A stretch of DNA of 64,000 nucleotides from Ochotona curzoniae (Eukaryota > Chordata > Mammalia > Lagomorpha > Ochotonidae). The translations under genes and the position numbers were made by a program. The stretch is from positions 29,803,001 to 29,867,000 of the forward strand of contig NW_024465369.1 of assembly GCF_017591425.1 (NCBI RefSeq), given 5' to 3'. The notes beneath the pieces are model-generated. The model saw nothing but the letters and a program-made list of their open reading frames with translations. It was not told where the DNA came from and made no database searches. Below, piece by piece: positions 36,738 through 49,584 of this stretch (within the stretch, counting starts at the first letter, position 1; each line of letters starts with the position of its first letter).

Positions 36738-36905
36738 AATATTAACACCTCATGATAACTTAATATATATGCACTATTATCACCTCCAGTTTCATGGGGA
36801 ATAACTAAAACATTGAGAGCTTAAGTAACCCAAATAATGTCACACAGTTAGTGAACAGTAGGGTTCATATTCAGACACCATTGTTCTGTATACCAGACTT
36901 TAACC
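36738..36905 (-). mobile_element. MIR SINE fragment, minus strand
   Basis: ctattatcacctccagtttc, gagagcttaagtaacccaaa, tgtcacacagttagtgaaca and cagactttaaccaatg follow the reverse complement of the MIR core closely, in order. Confidence 0.8.
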
Positions 36906-38555
36906 AATGAAACATCCTGCTTGGTATTGCCGTACCAGTCACTTTGTTCATTTTTATTTTAATTCCAATGAATCCTGATATTGTCGCCATCATCTTAAAA
37001 TATAAAAGAAAACTAGGCTAAATGGTGTTTTCCAGTCACAAATAGCTAGAATATTAAATTTAGAGCAATAAGTTCAAAACAAGTCTCTGCTAACAGTAGA
37101 TGGCCCTTTGCTTGTCCAGGTATGTCCAGGACTGTCTCTGAATGATAAAAATGAAGAATTTTGTTGCAAAACCTTAACTACTCACTTGATTTTACTACCA
37201 ATACCATTCTATTAGTCCTTTCACTAATACCGAGCACATACATCCAGAGGGTTCCATAAAGAATTCACTTTGTAAACAGGAGAGAGTCAAATTGTTGCCA
37301 CACAAAATGAACACAAATCAAGGCTTCCTTACTCTCCTGAACATCATGACACACTCTTAAACTGTGTGTTATCCTTGTAAACAGGGAGAAAATTGCATTG
37401 TATTGAATTTTAGGACATCGCATCTTATATGTGTTATCTTATGTGTGTGTGTGTGTATTTATCAGAAATATATATGTATATTTCTCAAGAGTTCACAAAT
37501 AAGCAAAAATCCAGTCATTTACCCTACTTCTAGAAAACAGAAACAAAAATAGCAAGTAAGAAACTATGCAATAACTACTTTTATGGATTGAGCTACTGAG
37601 TAATTCATACCTTGATCATTATTTAGTGCAATTTATGGTTTCTGAGAGAGCATTTATCAATAGCTTTGAAATGATTTTCCAAAACAGGCAAAAACCATGA
37701 GAGAGAGAATAATGCAGTCTAATCTCTTTGAGGGGATCTTGGTTATTGTGGTATTGATCATGCCTTATCGTGACATAGGCACTGCTACCTCAAGGTGAAG
37801 ATAGCAGATATGCTGTGCACATTTGTTACACAAAAACAAAGCTCTCCTGAGCTGAACTTCTCCACTTTTATCTATAGCTATATATATGATAAAATGATGC
37901 AATGTGTATATAGAACCTACACAGATCTTCTCATATACTTCAAATGACTTCTAGATCATCTGTAATGCCTAAAGCAATGTAAATGCTAGACAGATGGTTG
38001 TTACACTATTCTGTTTGGGGAATAAAGACTTGGAGAATTAATCTATGCATATTCAGTACAGATGCAATTTTGTCCTGTATATTTTTGATCTTTGTTTCAC
38101 TGAACTCAAAGATGCAGAACTCCTGAACAAAAAGGTTGAATGTACTCGTTAACAATGAGTATAATCAAGTCACTCAGAGCAGTAGATATTCAAAAGTGAA
38201 GGTGTGGTCCCTTGCTTCAATGGCTTTCTGGTATATTGAGGACTTACAATACAATTATACAACAATTATATTGAATATTGATAAAGTTCTCTATGAAGTC
38301 CTAATGTGACACACACACAAAGAGATCAGCTGGTAAACATGAGTCAGTGTAACTCAGAAAGAAACTTCTTTCTTCTGATCTATGTCTTGAAGGATGAATA
38401 GAAGCCGGTTGAGCAATGTCTGAAAAATAACAGTTTCTATAAAAAATTTGGCAAGCGGATCAGATGGCTGAACAGAAAAAAATGCACTGATTCTGATCAT
38501 GGGAGATGCCAGAAAACAGTGGAACATCCGTGTCCCAGGGGATAGTTAGAGAGTA
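36906..38555. other. Unassigned sequence with a TG microsatellite
   Basis: A (TG)n run of about seven units lies at 37442-37456. No gene recognised. The composition is AT-rich up to about 38.5 kb, where it changes. Confidence 0.5.
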
Positions 38556-38559
38556 GTTT

Positions 38560-38934
38560 TCAGTGCAAAAGCTTCAGGAAGAAGTGACTCGGTGAAGCAG
38601 AAAGGACTATACAGCAGCTTGCAGGATGCCTCCAGCGACTCCCATGGCCAAGAGCTGATGGGGAGACCATCCTCTCAGAGGGAGGAGAGCAGGGTCTGCA
38701 GAAGCCTGTGTTCCACTGCTGAGGTTTTCTGGTGGATAAAAACATAGTCTTCACTTCACCAACTATGTGCAGGTGGTTGAGACGGCAGGGGGTCAGGTCG
38801 GTGCCCATTTCACTTTGAAAATGGAGAGCACATTGCTTCCCTTTCACACCCAGCACCAGTTTCCCAGAATAAGGCGAGTGGCGCTTGCAGTGGCCTTGAC
38901 ACCTCTGATGGATTTTGTCAAACGGAGGATTCAT
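38560..38934 (-). other. 124-codon open frame in a locally CpG-richer patch
   Basis: I do not recognise this frame and list it only as a candidate. It starts at an ATG with good initiation context (accATGa) and is 124 residues long, basic, with a Cys/His-containing N-terminal part (Cys12, Cys16, His15, His19 by rough count) and a Ser/Pro-rich C-terminal third. No membrane segment or familiar domain is visible. The DNA is clearly less AT-rich than its flanks and keeps at least seven CpGs, unusual here outside young SINEs. There is no adjacent poly(A) tract or target duplication to mark a processed copy, and no convincing exon boundary. It may be a decayed retrocopy, an unlisted repeat or chance. 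Confidence 0.15.
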
Positions 38935-39343
38935 GGTCCCTACTGATTTGAGTCTGCAGACAAGCTTGTAGAGGACAAACTCATGCTGTCAAGTAAGAAT
39001 CAGAAAACAGACTGGATAGAACTAGCCTGGCCTGCTTTTCTTCCACAATCTCTTGTGGAAGCAAAACGTGGAAGAAAATAAAAACTGTAAGAGCAAAGTA
39101 GAAAGTAAAGTTTCCCAGCTAGAAAGAACATGAATGATCCATGTTTTGGAGACTAAGAGGCTAATGTAGATATAATCCATCATTTCCACTTATGGGAACA
39201 AACATTGCAGTCTCCTGCCCTGAAGGTTAATCTGCATGACATTGAGCCCAAAATATTTAGTAGATATCTGAAGAATGGATAGTATGTGTCAGGTATTCAA
39301 TGTGAGGTTTGTGAATCAAATAAGATTTCCCAAGCTGGAAGGT

Positions 39344-39368
39344 GTCTCTCTCTCTCTTTCTCTCTCTC
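39344..39368 (+). repeat. (TC)n microsatellite
   Basis: Imperfect TC repeat with one TTC interruption. Confidence 0.85.
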
Positions 39369-39586
39369 CATGAATCCCTGAACCCTCTTCCTCTTTTAAT
39401 CATATTGGTCTCTTCAGTCTTTCCTCTCAAGGGCTAAATGGAGAGACCAACCTGGAGATTTTGCCTCTTAGCTGATGTCTTCCTTCTTTCCAAACTATAC
39501 GTTTTTTAGATGAGATTTCCTAAGAAGGAATTTGAAAGCTTCTCCATTACCAGATATGTGAGAAGGAGGCAGTGCCAGAAGGCAAA

Positions 39587-39679
39587 GGTGCTTCAAAAAC
39601 TTAATGGAAAAAATGATTCTGAGAGATAACTTTATTTGGGTGCAAATAAATTTGAAATCCATGTGTGGTTTTCATCATA
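39587..39679 (+). repeat. Unnamed short dispersed repeat, copy 3
   Basis: gtgcttcaaaaacttaatgg, gagagataactttatttggg, gtgcaaataaatttgaaatc and tgtgtggttttcatcata. The block order is the same as at 32392-32480 and 35395-35478 (reversed). Confidence 0.6.
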
Positions 39680-40602
39680 CACACACACCATGCACCTCGT
39701 GCTGGAAGCCCTATAGCCCCCTCCTCAGAGCCATTCATTCACCTTGACACACTAGTTTATCCTGTGCTTGGTACAATTATTTTAAGCATTATCACTGAGT
39801 AAACCAGTATGCTTGATTCAAATAAGTCTACTTAAATCTGATGTTTTTCTAAAGAAACACATACTCTGGAATATGTTGCTTTAGTGAATAACAGTTTCTA
39901 TGAATTCACGCTATTGCCCTTGTTATATTTTCTGTAACATTCACCAAGGACTTTAATAAACAGATTAGCTGCTTAAATAAATCCCCCTAATTTATGAAGG
40001 CCCCTATTTAATTTGTTGTTTAGAATTTTGACACTTCCCTTGCAGACCCAATAAGGGGGGAAAAGCATAGTTCCTTTATGTTAGTTATTTTGCTCAACCT
40101 TGAAATTTATCCACAGGGCATTTACTAAAGCCCCTTTGATGTAACAGAAAGGTCAACTTCATTGTCACTGTCTTTCTAGAATGCTGTTTGTTGAACAAAT
40201 CCTTTTATCTCTCCCACCCCCTTAAAAAGTTTAAGTTGGAATGCACTAATGTGATAAACTGTTGACTTTCATCCTGGCCACCCAGTTCCACAAAGTCAAA
40301 ATGATCAAACACTGAGTTGCTTCTCACCTTGCTTTAATCTACCTGCCTCCATGGAAGGTGGAAGGTAAACAGTCATAGGAGCTGCTATTACCAACTTCAA
40401 GAGACAGTCTCCATCTTTGGAATGATCTGATGTAAAATACATTCAGAGCCTCAAATAGTTGCATGTATTTGGGGTTCTGAAAAGAGTACATACAATGTAC
40501 CAGGTAGTTTCAGTGAGAACCAAGAGAACATGATGATGCTTGGCAAGTTTCCTCTATTAAACTTGTGTACTCATCAAACCATTAAGTTCAAATTTCTCTT
40601 AT
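39680..40602. other. Unassigned sequence, no gene seen
   Basis: No recognised repeat or open frame of note. Confidence 0.5.
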
Positions 40603-40900
40603 TGTTTTTAAAATTGTATGTTCCACTGTTAACATTTTCATTTATGCTCTCTTCTGTGTCAGAGAGAAACAGACAGAGATCTTCCTTCCCCTGATTTATT
40701 TCCCAAGTATCCACAACAGCCAGGGCTGTGGCAACACAGGAGCTCAGAACCATAGCTGGGTCTCTCACATCCCAGCCTACTGACTTTCTGGGTATGCATT
40801 AGCAGGAAGCTGGAATTGGAGGCAGAGCAGAGCCAGCTTCAACCCCAACTCCTCTGAGATGCATCCTGAGCTGTGTATCAAGGCTGCAACAAATGTCTCC
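40603..40900 (-). mobile_element. Old C-type SINE, minus strand
   Basis: cagagatcttccttcccctg, tcccaagtatccacaacagc, gcattagcaggaagctggaa, and decayed head ctgtgtatcaaggctgcaac. Confidence 0.75.
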
Positions 40901-41857
40901 CCCTTCCTTTCCTTTGAGATTAGAACACATTGTTTCACAAACTATAACTTACATTTTCCCTAAAGCTTATGCAGATAACATATGATATAGAGGATTAAAA
41001 GTCAAAATTATGAGGGAAGAAGGGGGCAATTTTGATATGATATTGCTTTTGACTAGAAACTAAGTAGAATATTCCAGAGTCACATATCACCAATGTCCCC
41101 TTTCCAAATTTTAACTAGAAAACAAGTTTTTAAATCTGCCATACAATTCCTTTTTGCATTTGAGTTGCCTCCTTTTTGTCCTTGTTAGAGGCAGGGCAAA
41201 AAGCTTTGGCAGAATTGTGCTTTCATTTGCCTAAGTTAGGTATCATCACTTCCTTAAAAACGCTTTCCCACAAAATCATTCTATATCTGCGCTGTGGCAA
41301 TATTCAGATATGTATTCCAGTCTTAGAATTGCTCCAGTGCTGTGCTTTAGGAGAATCCTGAAGACTTTGGCTAAGATGGGTCCTCCTTCCCCTTGTACTA
41401 GCAGGAAACCATACTGACTTTTGTTTTTCCACCTTTCATAATTTAAACTGACAATCTCACCACCAACTGATTTAAACTCCAAAGCCTATATAGCTACCAC
41501 CAGTCAACATTATTGAAAACCAGTTCTCCAAGGTTTTCTCCTGAAAGTTAACCTTGGATTGTCAGTGATGTAAGTATTTCTGCTGCCAGATGAAAGAGTG
41601 ATTTGAGGGGAAATGAAGGGCAATTTGCCCGTCCATGTGTTCATGTCCTGGATCATTATTCATTTTATAATGAACTGGTTCCTCCTGGAACTGCTTGCTC
41701 TAAACTGTGCTTTAATATTTGTCCTTGGCTTTTATTGAAGTTGACATAATAACTGGTTGTAGGACATATGCTTCACCATTTGGTTAGTGCCCATAATTTA
41801 ACCTCCCTCCTCCATGTGAAAATTATTCTAGAATTTAGTGTCAAAAATAACTTGATC
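40901..41857. other. Unassigned sequence, no gene seen
   Basis: No recognised repeat. Two short overlapping frames (61 codons plus, 68 codons minus) without recognisable content. Confidence 0.5.
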
Positions 41858-42184
41858 AGGAATGGCATCATGGTGCAGGAGCTAAGATTCCACCTGCAAC
41901 ATTTACAGCCAATGTCAGAGCGCTGGTTCAAGCCTGTGGTGTTCTGTTCTGCGTATGACTCCCTACTCTTACACCTAGGAAAGCAACGACGGTGACCCGA
42001 GCACTTGGGTCCCTACTTGGGAAACCTGGAAGGTGTGCCAGGCTCTTGTCATCTTCCCGGCCCAGTCCCAGCCAGCAGTGGCCATTTGAAGAGTAGACCA
42101 GCAGATGGAAGCTTTTTTTCTCTCTCTCTCCCCGGCTCCTCCCTTAGCCTCTCCATTTTGTCATTTTACCATTCAAGTAACATT
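41858..42184 (+). mobile_element. Old C-type SINE, plus strand
   Basis: Head aggaatggcatcatggtgca, then gagcgctggttcaagcctgt (box-B-like), cgagcacttgggtccctact, agcagtggccatttgaagag, and a CT-rich 3' part. Confidence 0.75.
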
Positions 42185-42414
42185 ACAAGTCCTTACAGAA
42201 AGACCTGCCCTCCCCCCTAGAGTTGGCATGTTTATTACTTTCAGATTTTAATGAAACGTAACTAACTTGCCACCCTGCTCATTTTTTGCAATGAATGCCA
42301 TAGAATTTAATGCAGATATGCAAATGATCCCCCAACTATTAGGGACAATAATAACTCTTATGGGTAACTTACCAGATTCGGTCATAATGTGGAGGTTTTT
42401 TGTTTTCATTTTTT

Positions 42415-42733
42415 TTTAAGATTTATTTTTTTATTATTTTTTTTATTGGAAAGGCGGATATACAGAGAGGAGAGACAGAGAGGAAGATGCTCTCTCCGAT
42501 GATTCACTCCCCAAGTGAGCGTGACGGCCGATACTATGCCAATCCGAAGCCAGGAGACTCTTCCGGGTCTCCCACATGGGTGCAGGGTCCCAAAGCTTTT
42601 CTCCACTGCTTTCCCGGGCCACAGGCAGGGAGCTGGAAGGGAAGTTGGGCTGCCGGGATTAGAACCGGCGCCCATATGGGATCCCGGGCGTGCAAGGCGA
42701 GGACCTTAACCACTGCGCCACCACGCTGGGTCC
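42415..42733 (-). mobile_element. Young C-type SINE, minus strand, with target duplication
   Basis: Tail tttttattggaaaggcggat, body tctcccacatgggtgcaggg, reversed boxes ggattagaaccggcgcccat and ccttaaccactgcgccacca. Flanked by tgttttcatttttt at about 42401-42414 and 42734-42747. A small internal deletion removes about ten bases near 42600 (aaagcttttctccactgc). Confidence 0.94.
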
Positions 42734-43077
42734 TGTTTTCATTTTTTAAATTTTCCTTATGATTGTATCTTCTGCCTTGTACCCCGCCAATCTTTTTTAA
42801 GATAGAAGTAATGCCTAAGTAAATAGAGCAATGAAAATCTTCTTACTTTGGAACAATAATTTTTCTGATTTTAAAATTTATGGAACGTTTATAAATAGAT
42901 ATTTTCCTCCCCTGGAGGTCGGGAAAAACAGAAATGAAGATGATGAATTAGATCTTAAGAAGCAATTAGTAAAAAAAAAAAAAAAATGGTATTTTTCCAA
43001 AGGCTATGCAATAGATAATAGTTTTGGCAATGTTTCCATATCACCTTAAAAATATGAATATTGTAGCAGTTACTCTT

Positions 43078-43413
43078 TTTTTTTTTAACAGATTTAATTA
43101 TTATTATTGGAAAGGCAGATATACAGAGAGGAGGAGAGACAGAGAGAAAGATCTTCTGTTTGATGCTTGATTCCCCAAATGCCCGCAATGGCTAGAGCTT
43201 AGCCAATGTGAAGCCAGGAACCTTGAGCATCTTCCTGGTCTCCCACACCCAAGAAGGATCCCAAGGCTTTGGGTTGTCGTCGACTGCTTTCCCAGGCAAC
43301 AAGCAGGGAGCTGGATGGGAAGCGGGGCTGCAGGGATTGGAACCGGCACTCCTATGGGATCCAGACACGTTAAAAGAAAGGACTTTAACAGCTAGGCTAT
43401 CGCACCAGGCCCA
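43078..43413 (-). mobile_element. C-type SINE, minus strand, with target duplication
   Basis: Tail tttaattattattattggaa, body gaggaggagagacagagaga, reversed head ctatcgcaccaggcc. Imperfect 14-base duplication: tagcagttactctt at 43064-43077 and tagcatttactctt at 43414-43427. Short frames on both strands are SINE translations. Confidence 0.94.
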
Positions 43414-43449
43414 TAGCATTTACTCTTATATTGTCTATATTTCTGAATC

Positions 43450-43550
43450 CTCTAGCTTTATGAGGGTATGGCCTCCAATTTAATCATTCTAGGATATAAC
43501 ACAATATCTGACCCATAGTGCAAGTTCAATAAGTATTTTTTGAATGCTAG
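43450..43550 (+). mobile_element. L2/MIR-type 3' end, plus strand
   Basis: acacaatatctgacccatag then gcaagttcaataagtatttt and ttgaatgc resemble the shared L2/MIR tail (cctggcacatagtaggtgct, caataaatatttgttgaatg). Confidence 0.5.
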
Positions 43551-45168
43551 TTGAGATTTTCTCTATTCAGAAGCATTTCTGTCTTAAATATTTCAAAGGT
43601 GTTTTCCAATTCAGTGGATTCAATGAATGCACTATCATTTCAGGCTGCCATGGATCCTTTAATGTGACACTTGATGCAGCCCCTTGGTTTGAAATCATTT
43701 CATCAGTGAACAGGACATTATCAGACTACAAGAAGCTTACATACAAACAATTGTCTTGTTATTAAGTTATACCAAAAATCAACTCTGAAAAGCACTCTGT
43801 TTTCTTCAAAGCCAAAGAAACATTAAAATAGTATGTGGAGAAGTTTTTTTTTAACTGTGCTGACTTTGACTAAAAATTATCATCCAGCAAGTTGAAACAA
43901 ATGAAATGATTAAATTTGATTTTAAGTTTTAAGAAGTCCTACTTTCCAGAACATGCTAAATGGCTATTCATTATTTTGTTTCCTATGCCTGGTTCCTGTT
44001 CTCATGAAGCTGTGAGAAAACTATCATCTCAAGAAAACAGAAGTTTAAAGTAAATGCTAATGGGCAATATAATTGCTTTATGAAAATCTGAAATGTGTTC
44101 CAGGCCCGCAGATAAAAGTTCCTAGTTTCAACAAGATGTGTAAGTTCAATAAAAGTTCTATTAGTGCATTGTGTGTATGTATACATAATATTTCTCCCCA
44201 CAAAATCAGCATGTGCTTTGTTTTAGCGGGTGTTTTCATCTGTTTTGTACACTGATGTATTTATTAATGACATATGCCAGTATTCAATAATGTAGTGCCT
44301 GACGCAAGTCTATTCTCAGTTGGTATATGTTGAATGAATATAAGAAGTCTATACTGAGTTGAAGCTAGTTTTTCACAATTAGTTCTGTTGCATCCGAAAT
44401 AAATGTGCCCCATCAATTTACTTGATGGACATAAAGTCTTTTGAACAAGAAGCCCAGGAGGAAAAACATGAGTCATACAATTAACTACCAGAAGAGACAG
44501 CGCTTAACATCCTTCTTTGCTGTCTGCTAAAAATGGATCCTCAAGATGATGTGTCCGCACAATCAAACATTTTTGGAACACTAACTTGCTGGTAAACGTG
44601 TCAGAAAGGAAAGCTGACTCCTGAACCACCCTGTCCTACAACCCACCTTCATCAGAATACTATGCATCACATCCTGCGATGCCCCCTCAACAGAGAACTA
44701 TGGAAACAAAACATAAAATACAGTTCATCTAGCCCAGTCCAAGAAGAAAGTACTAACTAAAGATACCGAAAGCTTCACTGAAGCATGGTTTTTCTCCAGA
44801 AACACAGCTATTGATACTTTAGTATCAAAAAGTTCTCAGAAACTACTTAGTCTGACACCATTTAAACTAATCTTTGTTCAGCTTCACAAAAGTCAGGCTT
44901 CCACTGAGCAACCGAAAGCAGTCTGTTGACTCTAGTTTATATCCCTGGGAATGAACAATTATTACCCGAAGGAAACCTGCCCTTGATGAGCCATTAGAGA
45001 CGAGGCAGAGTGAGGCCTGCTTTGGCGAGTCCTTAGAGACACTGAAGAGCTTAGACACACAGGTTTTGTGTCGTAGCCTGGGGACTCTGAGTTCATCCAG
45101 CTTTAAAAAACAGTCTAGGAAAAGTATTCATGGAAAGGAGATCCTCTAGGGATCTGTATTTAGAAACT
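43551..45168. other. Unassigned sequence, no gene seen
   Basis: A possible second L2-like tail lies near 44275-44340 (gttggtatatgttgaatgaa). Short frames have no recognisable content. Confidence 0.45.
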
Positions 45169-45177
45169 ATAGACTGG

Positions 45178-45509
45178 GCCCAGCGGCGTAGCCTAGCAGC
45201 TAAAGTTCTCGCCTTGAACGCACCAGGATCCCATATGGGCACCGGTTCTAATCCCGGCAGCTCCAGTTCCCATCCAGCTCCCTGCTTGTGGCCTGGGAAA
45301 GCAGTCGAGGACAGCCCAAAGCTTTGGGATCCTGCATCCGTGTGGGATACCTGGAAGAAGTTCGTGGCTCCTGGCTTCAGATTGGTGCAGCACCAGCAGT
45401 TGCACTCACTTGGGGAGTGAATCATCAGATGGAAGATCTTTCTCTCTGTCTCTCCTGCTCTCTGTATATCTGACTGTGTAATAAAAATAAATTAAATCTT
45501 TAAAAAAAT
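45178..45509 (+). mobile_element. C-type SINE, plus strand, with target duplication
   Basis: Head ggcccagcggcgtagcctag, box B ggttctaatcc, body aaagcagtcgaggacagccc, tail aataaaaataaattaaatct. The 9-base duplication tatagactg lies at 45169-45177 and 45510-45518. The head differs from the youngest copies (gcagctaaag in place of gcaagtggttaaag), so it may belong to a sister subfamily. Confidence 0.94.
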
Positions 45510-45518
45510 TATAGACTG

Positions 45519-47771
45519 AAAATTATTTCAGAAGAGTCCTTATCTATTGATATTTTGTGTGTGACAGAAATTCATCAAGGTAAAATAGCCAATCAAGCAT
45601 GTAAATAATGGGCTGATGCCTTGGTTACTTGACAAAACTTGCTCTGGGCTATACTGGATAGACACAAAATCTGAGCACTCTACTTGTAGGCCTAACTCCA
45701 CAGTTCCTGCAGGATAATAGTGAAAACAAAACCTGTTGTTATATATTGGTCATAAATCAAAGTGCCAGTCAGCCAGAAAAATCACCCCTTTAAATGAATA
45801 AGGAAAATCATTGTAGACAGGGGAGACAGAATAGAATTACTAGCCACAAGTTTAAATAATTCATTTCCCCCAGACTATACTTAAAATTTAAAGGTCTAGT
45901 TTATGCATAAAACAAGAAGCTTGAGTCATATTTGTGATCTTTTCATCCACTTCATATATGCATTACTAAAAATTTATGAAAATTCCTTTGGTAAAAAAAA
46001 ATAGTGCATCTTTTCATGAAATTGTCCTAAAGAATATTGGTGTTTGCAATTGCTATCCTGAGCTACCTGAATGTCATCCCATAATACAACATGAAAATAC
46101 TTCACCAAATAATTTAAAGGGGAAGAATTTTAAGTATTTTAGAGTAATTTACCACATTAGCAAATGTTGCACTCCACGGCTTCTTGAAGTTAAATGCATA
46201 TCTACCACATGGTCATTGTGTATCGCTAACACCAACTACCAGCTGCTAGAATTACCTAAGGAAGAAGCCACTATGGATCAGCCATCTATATTGTGATGTA
46301 GGATGGATCATATACTCTTCAACACTCCTTGGGCTACCACAACACGTGTTTGATGGCTGGAGGCAACAACTATTTCTGTCTTAGTCCATAGTCAATTATA
46401 CAAGACACAGTTGGGTGGAAATATACTGTAGACTCCTAACCCCCAAGCACACGTATTTGTACATATGACAACCTGGACTCTGGTCCTACCTGTTGGCACT
46501 TTATGTAAATTGCACGTATCGCTGCCCATGATAAGGATTTAGGCTGGAGTAAATGAATTGTCACATTAGGAGGAGCCCCGAATTTACAAGAAATGCAAGT
46601 ATTTCTAAGCATCCAAATAAAAGCCCAGTGGAGGACTGTGGATCTGAGAGAGAAAATCCCAGAAGCTAGCACCTCACTTCTTGGAGATTGGAGATTTTCT
46701 GTCCAGTAAGCCCCTAGACTGCGGAAAGTCAACAATGTTCTTTCACTGCAGAACCACTGGAGTCAACCTGGTGAGCAATATGCATTTATCTGAAAGAAGT
46801 TACAGGCTAATACAGAGTAGGGAAAGGGACAGGTAGAAGGGTAGTCCCAACAGTACTTCCAAGGAACAACATTGTGGCTGGTTGGTAGTCATGTCTCTCT
46901 CTGGACCCTCCAATCAAGTTATAGGTCATGTTTTGCACACAGGGCAGAAAGTTTTGCCTAAGGGCAAACTTGTTACATGTGGTTAAAAACAGGATGAGTG
47001 TAACATTTAAACTCCTAGAATTGTTTACCAGGGAAATCTTGGCACAACTCATTTCAGAACAGAGAATAGAGATGGGCACGGCCCAATGCTCTTGTTGCAT
47101 GCCAGTGACCAGGCCAGGTTGAGGTTGGGGTCTCAGTTACTGTGACTCCTGTCAGGGGCTTCCCTCCGGGGGTATGGTGTGCTGTGTGTCTATGCAGGCT
47201 AAGCAGGTGGAGATATAAGGGTGATTTCCCACATTCGCTAACTTCCAAAGTGCTGTGTATCTCTTTTTTATACATTTTGTTTTCCTTGTCATGCTTTTTA
47301 AAAATTTGGAGGTAATATTTAAGTATATGATCATTGTAAACAATTCAAACAGTACACAAGGATGGAGAACAGAAAGAAGTCCTGTGCACTGGCTGCTCAC
47401 ACAATCCCACTCCACTCTCATCTTTCTAGATATCTTGTTTTGAGGCTAGCTCCAAACATTGTAACTTAGTATAACAAATGACTTAATGATTCTTATAATG
47501 GTACTCATTCATAATTGAAAATCTCATTGTACTTATCCTGTCCTCATTATAGTATATATGTCTCTATTAAGTCATTATTAAAGCTGTCAGTATCTCTTAA
47601 AATATATGACCATAGGTTAGAGGAATAACCCAAGAGGAATAACTCCTTAACAGGTCAAACAATGTGATTGCTGATAGGTTTCCTATGCTTTTTTTTAAAT
47701 TCATGAGTTGAAAACAAGTTAAAAAAAAAACCACGATGAAAACAAAGACACTTTTAAATGTGTCACTATTT
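45519..47771. other. Unassigned sequence, no gene seen
   Basis: About 2.25 kb. The plus frame 45976-46296 (106 codons) and several minus frames show no recognisable domain. The stretch 47290-47420 (caattcaaacagtacacaag) looks like an old LINE-type repeat that I cannot assign. Confidence 0.45.
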
Positions 47772-48012
47772 CTTTTTTATACTTTTAATTTAATATTTGA
47801 AATGTGCAGTTACAGAGAGAAAATGAGAGACAGAAATCTCTCTGCTGATTCATTCCTCACTGTAACTGCCTGAGCTAGGTCAGGCTCAAGCTAGGGAGGC
47901 AGGAGCTACCTCTGGATGCAGGGCAGGGACCCAAGCATTTGGGCAGCAGACTTGAACTGATGCCCATTGGATTGTAAGCGGTGGCTAATGAGCTACGCCA
48001 CAGAACTAGCTC
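47772..48012 (-). mobile_element. Old C-type SINE, minus strand
   Basis: tttaatttaatatttgaaat, tctctgctgattcattcctc, gggcagggacccaagcattt, and reversed head gctaatgagctacgccacag. Confidence 0.72.
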
Positions 48013-49584
48013 CATGTCAGTATTTTTTCATCATGAAGGAATATGAAGTTGTCCCTCAATTATGCAAGACTTAACTTACAATCTAAATAACTTTTAGTGT
48101 GTAAATGGCTTGTAAAATCACCTGAGGAAATTAATTCATCACTGCTGACCGTGTCCACATAGCCCTACCATATACAAACACATTAGTATGGAAGCATGGG
48201 AGTTCACTTAAAGTAAAACCTTAAAAACTTTTAATGAAGCAATACTGTTCTAAATGGCCTGTCGTTTAATTTTTAGATATTTATGTGTTTTGAAGAGCAT
48301 TTTGGTTTTCTATTCCAAAATAGCTCAATTATATTTTGATTGCAGCATCCAATTTCCCAAAGATCTTGGAGCTCAAGTACTGTAATACATACTGCATTCA
48401 TAACTTGATAATCATCTTATGAAATGCAGACTCTTGCTGTAATGGTGGTATGCTGGAGCATTTGAGGGGCTTTCTGGTACTGTGACTTCATAATATGCTT
48501 ACCGCTGTTGTTTCGGGGGAAATGATAAATGAATGTACCTATAATCTTCCAGGTAAGGAAGAACAGAAAATGCATTGGAGCCTGTGGCTCCAGCAGACCC
48601 TAGTCTGTGTAAAGGGCATGCGTGTAGCAGAATAAGCATCTCTTTCACCTTTAGCAGATAGCATTATTCTGTATCCTTCGCTTCCTCGGTTTCCTGAGCC
48701 AAGATCTCAAAAAAGGAAAGAACATTCAGTCCATTTATCGAGAACTAGCCCAGGGACCATACTGTTTTATATAAAGCACACTCTTATTGCCCCATTTACA
48801 CTCTCATTCCATCATATGATTCGTGATGCCATGGAGAGTTGAACAGTTCTAAGGTACACATTTAGCTCCATGAAAGCATGGTATTTTACTTCAATGGAAG
48901 CATATTTCACAACTCCCTTTATATTTATTATTGCATTTTTCTCAAAAGGAAATGTATACTGAGGCAGACATGAACATTTTTCCTGACTGGTGACTATTTT
49001 AAAAAAAATTTTTTTTCTCCAATGAAACAGAAAAGGCAGGTGACTAATATTTAAGAGCTGAGCCAAGAAGTTTAGAATGAGGTCACAAATGGACTGCTTA
49101 TGTTACTTGTCTTTAGAGTTGCCATTGTGTTAAGTTTAATGACTATAAGCAGAACCAAGCAGCACTTTATGTAACTTTTAACTGTAACAATGAACATTCT
49201 ATCTGGGCAAGTGGTTGTTTGGTACCTAGAGTTTAAATGATATCCAGCTAAGCTTTCTCAGCCTCATAGGTCCTGCTTCCTGCACTAAACAAAGAAAATA
49301 ACATCCAAACCCACCGAGAGCATTTTAGACAATTTTCTAATAGAGTTCCAGAAAGCTCTGCACATATAACCCAAGGTAATTGATTATTATCTGAGCAGAA
49401 AAATAGTTTTCTCTTTTCATATTGGTCCATTTAGAAGGTATAGTTTCTCCTGGGAAGAAATCAGGCAAATAATAATAATAATAATAACACAGGAGAAGTA
49501 TGGCTATAGAGCTGGTGCACCCAGTCCTCACTATTGAGAGGGCCACCAAACATCTGATCATCTCACAGCAATAAAGAATGGCAA
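48013..49584. other. Unassigned sequence with an (AAT)n run
   Basis: An (AAT)n run of about six units at 49468-49487. No gene recognised. Confidence 0.5.
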
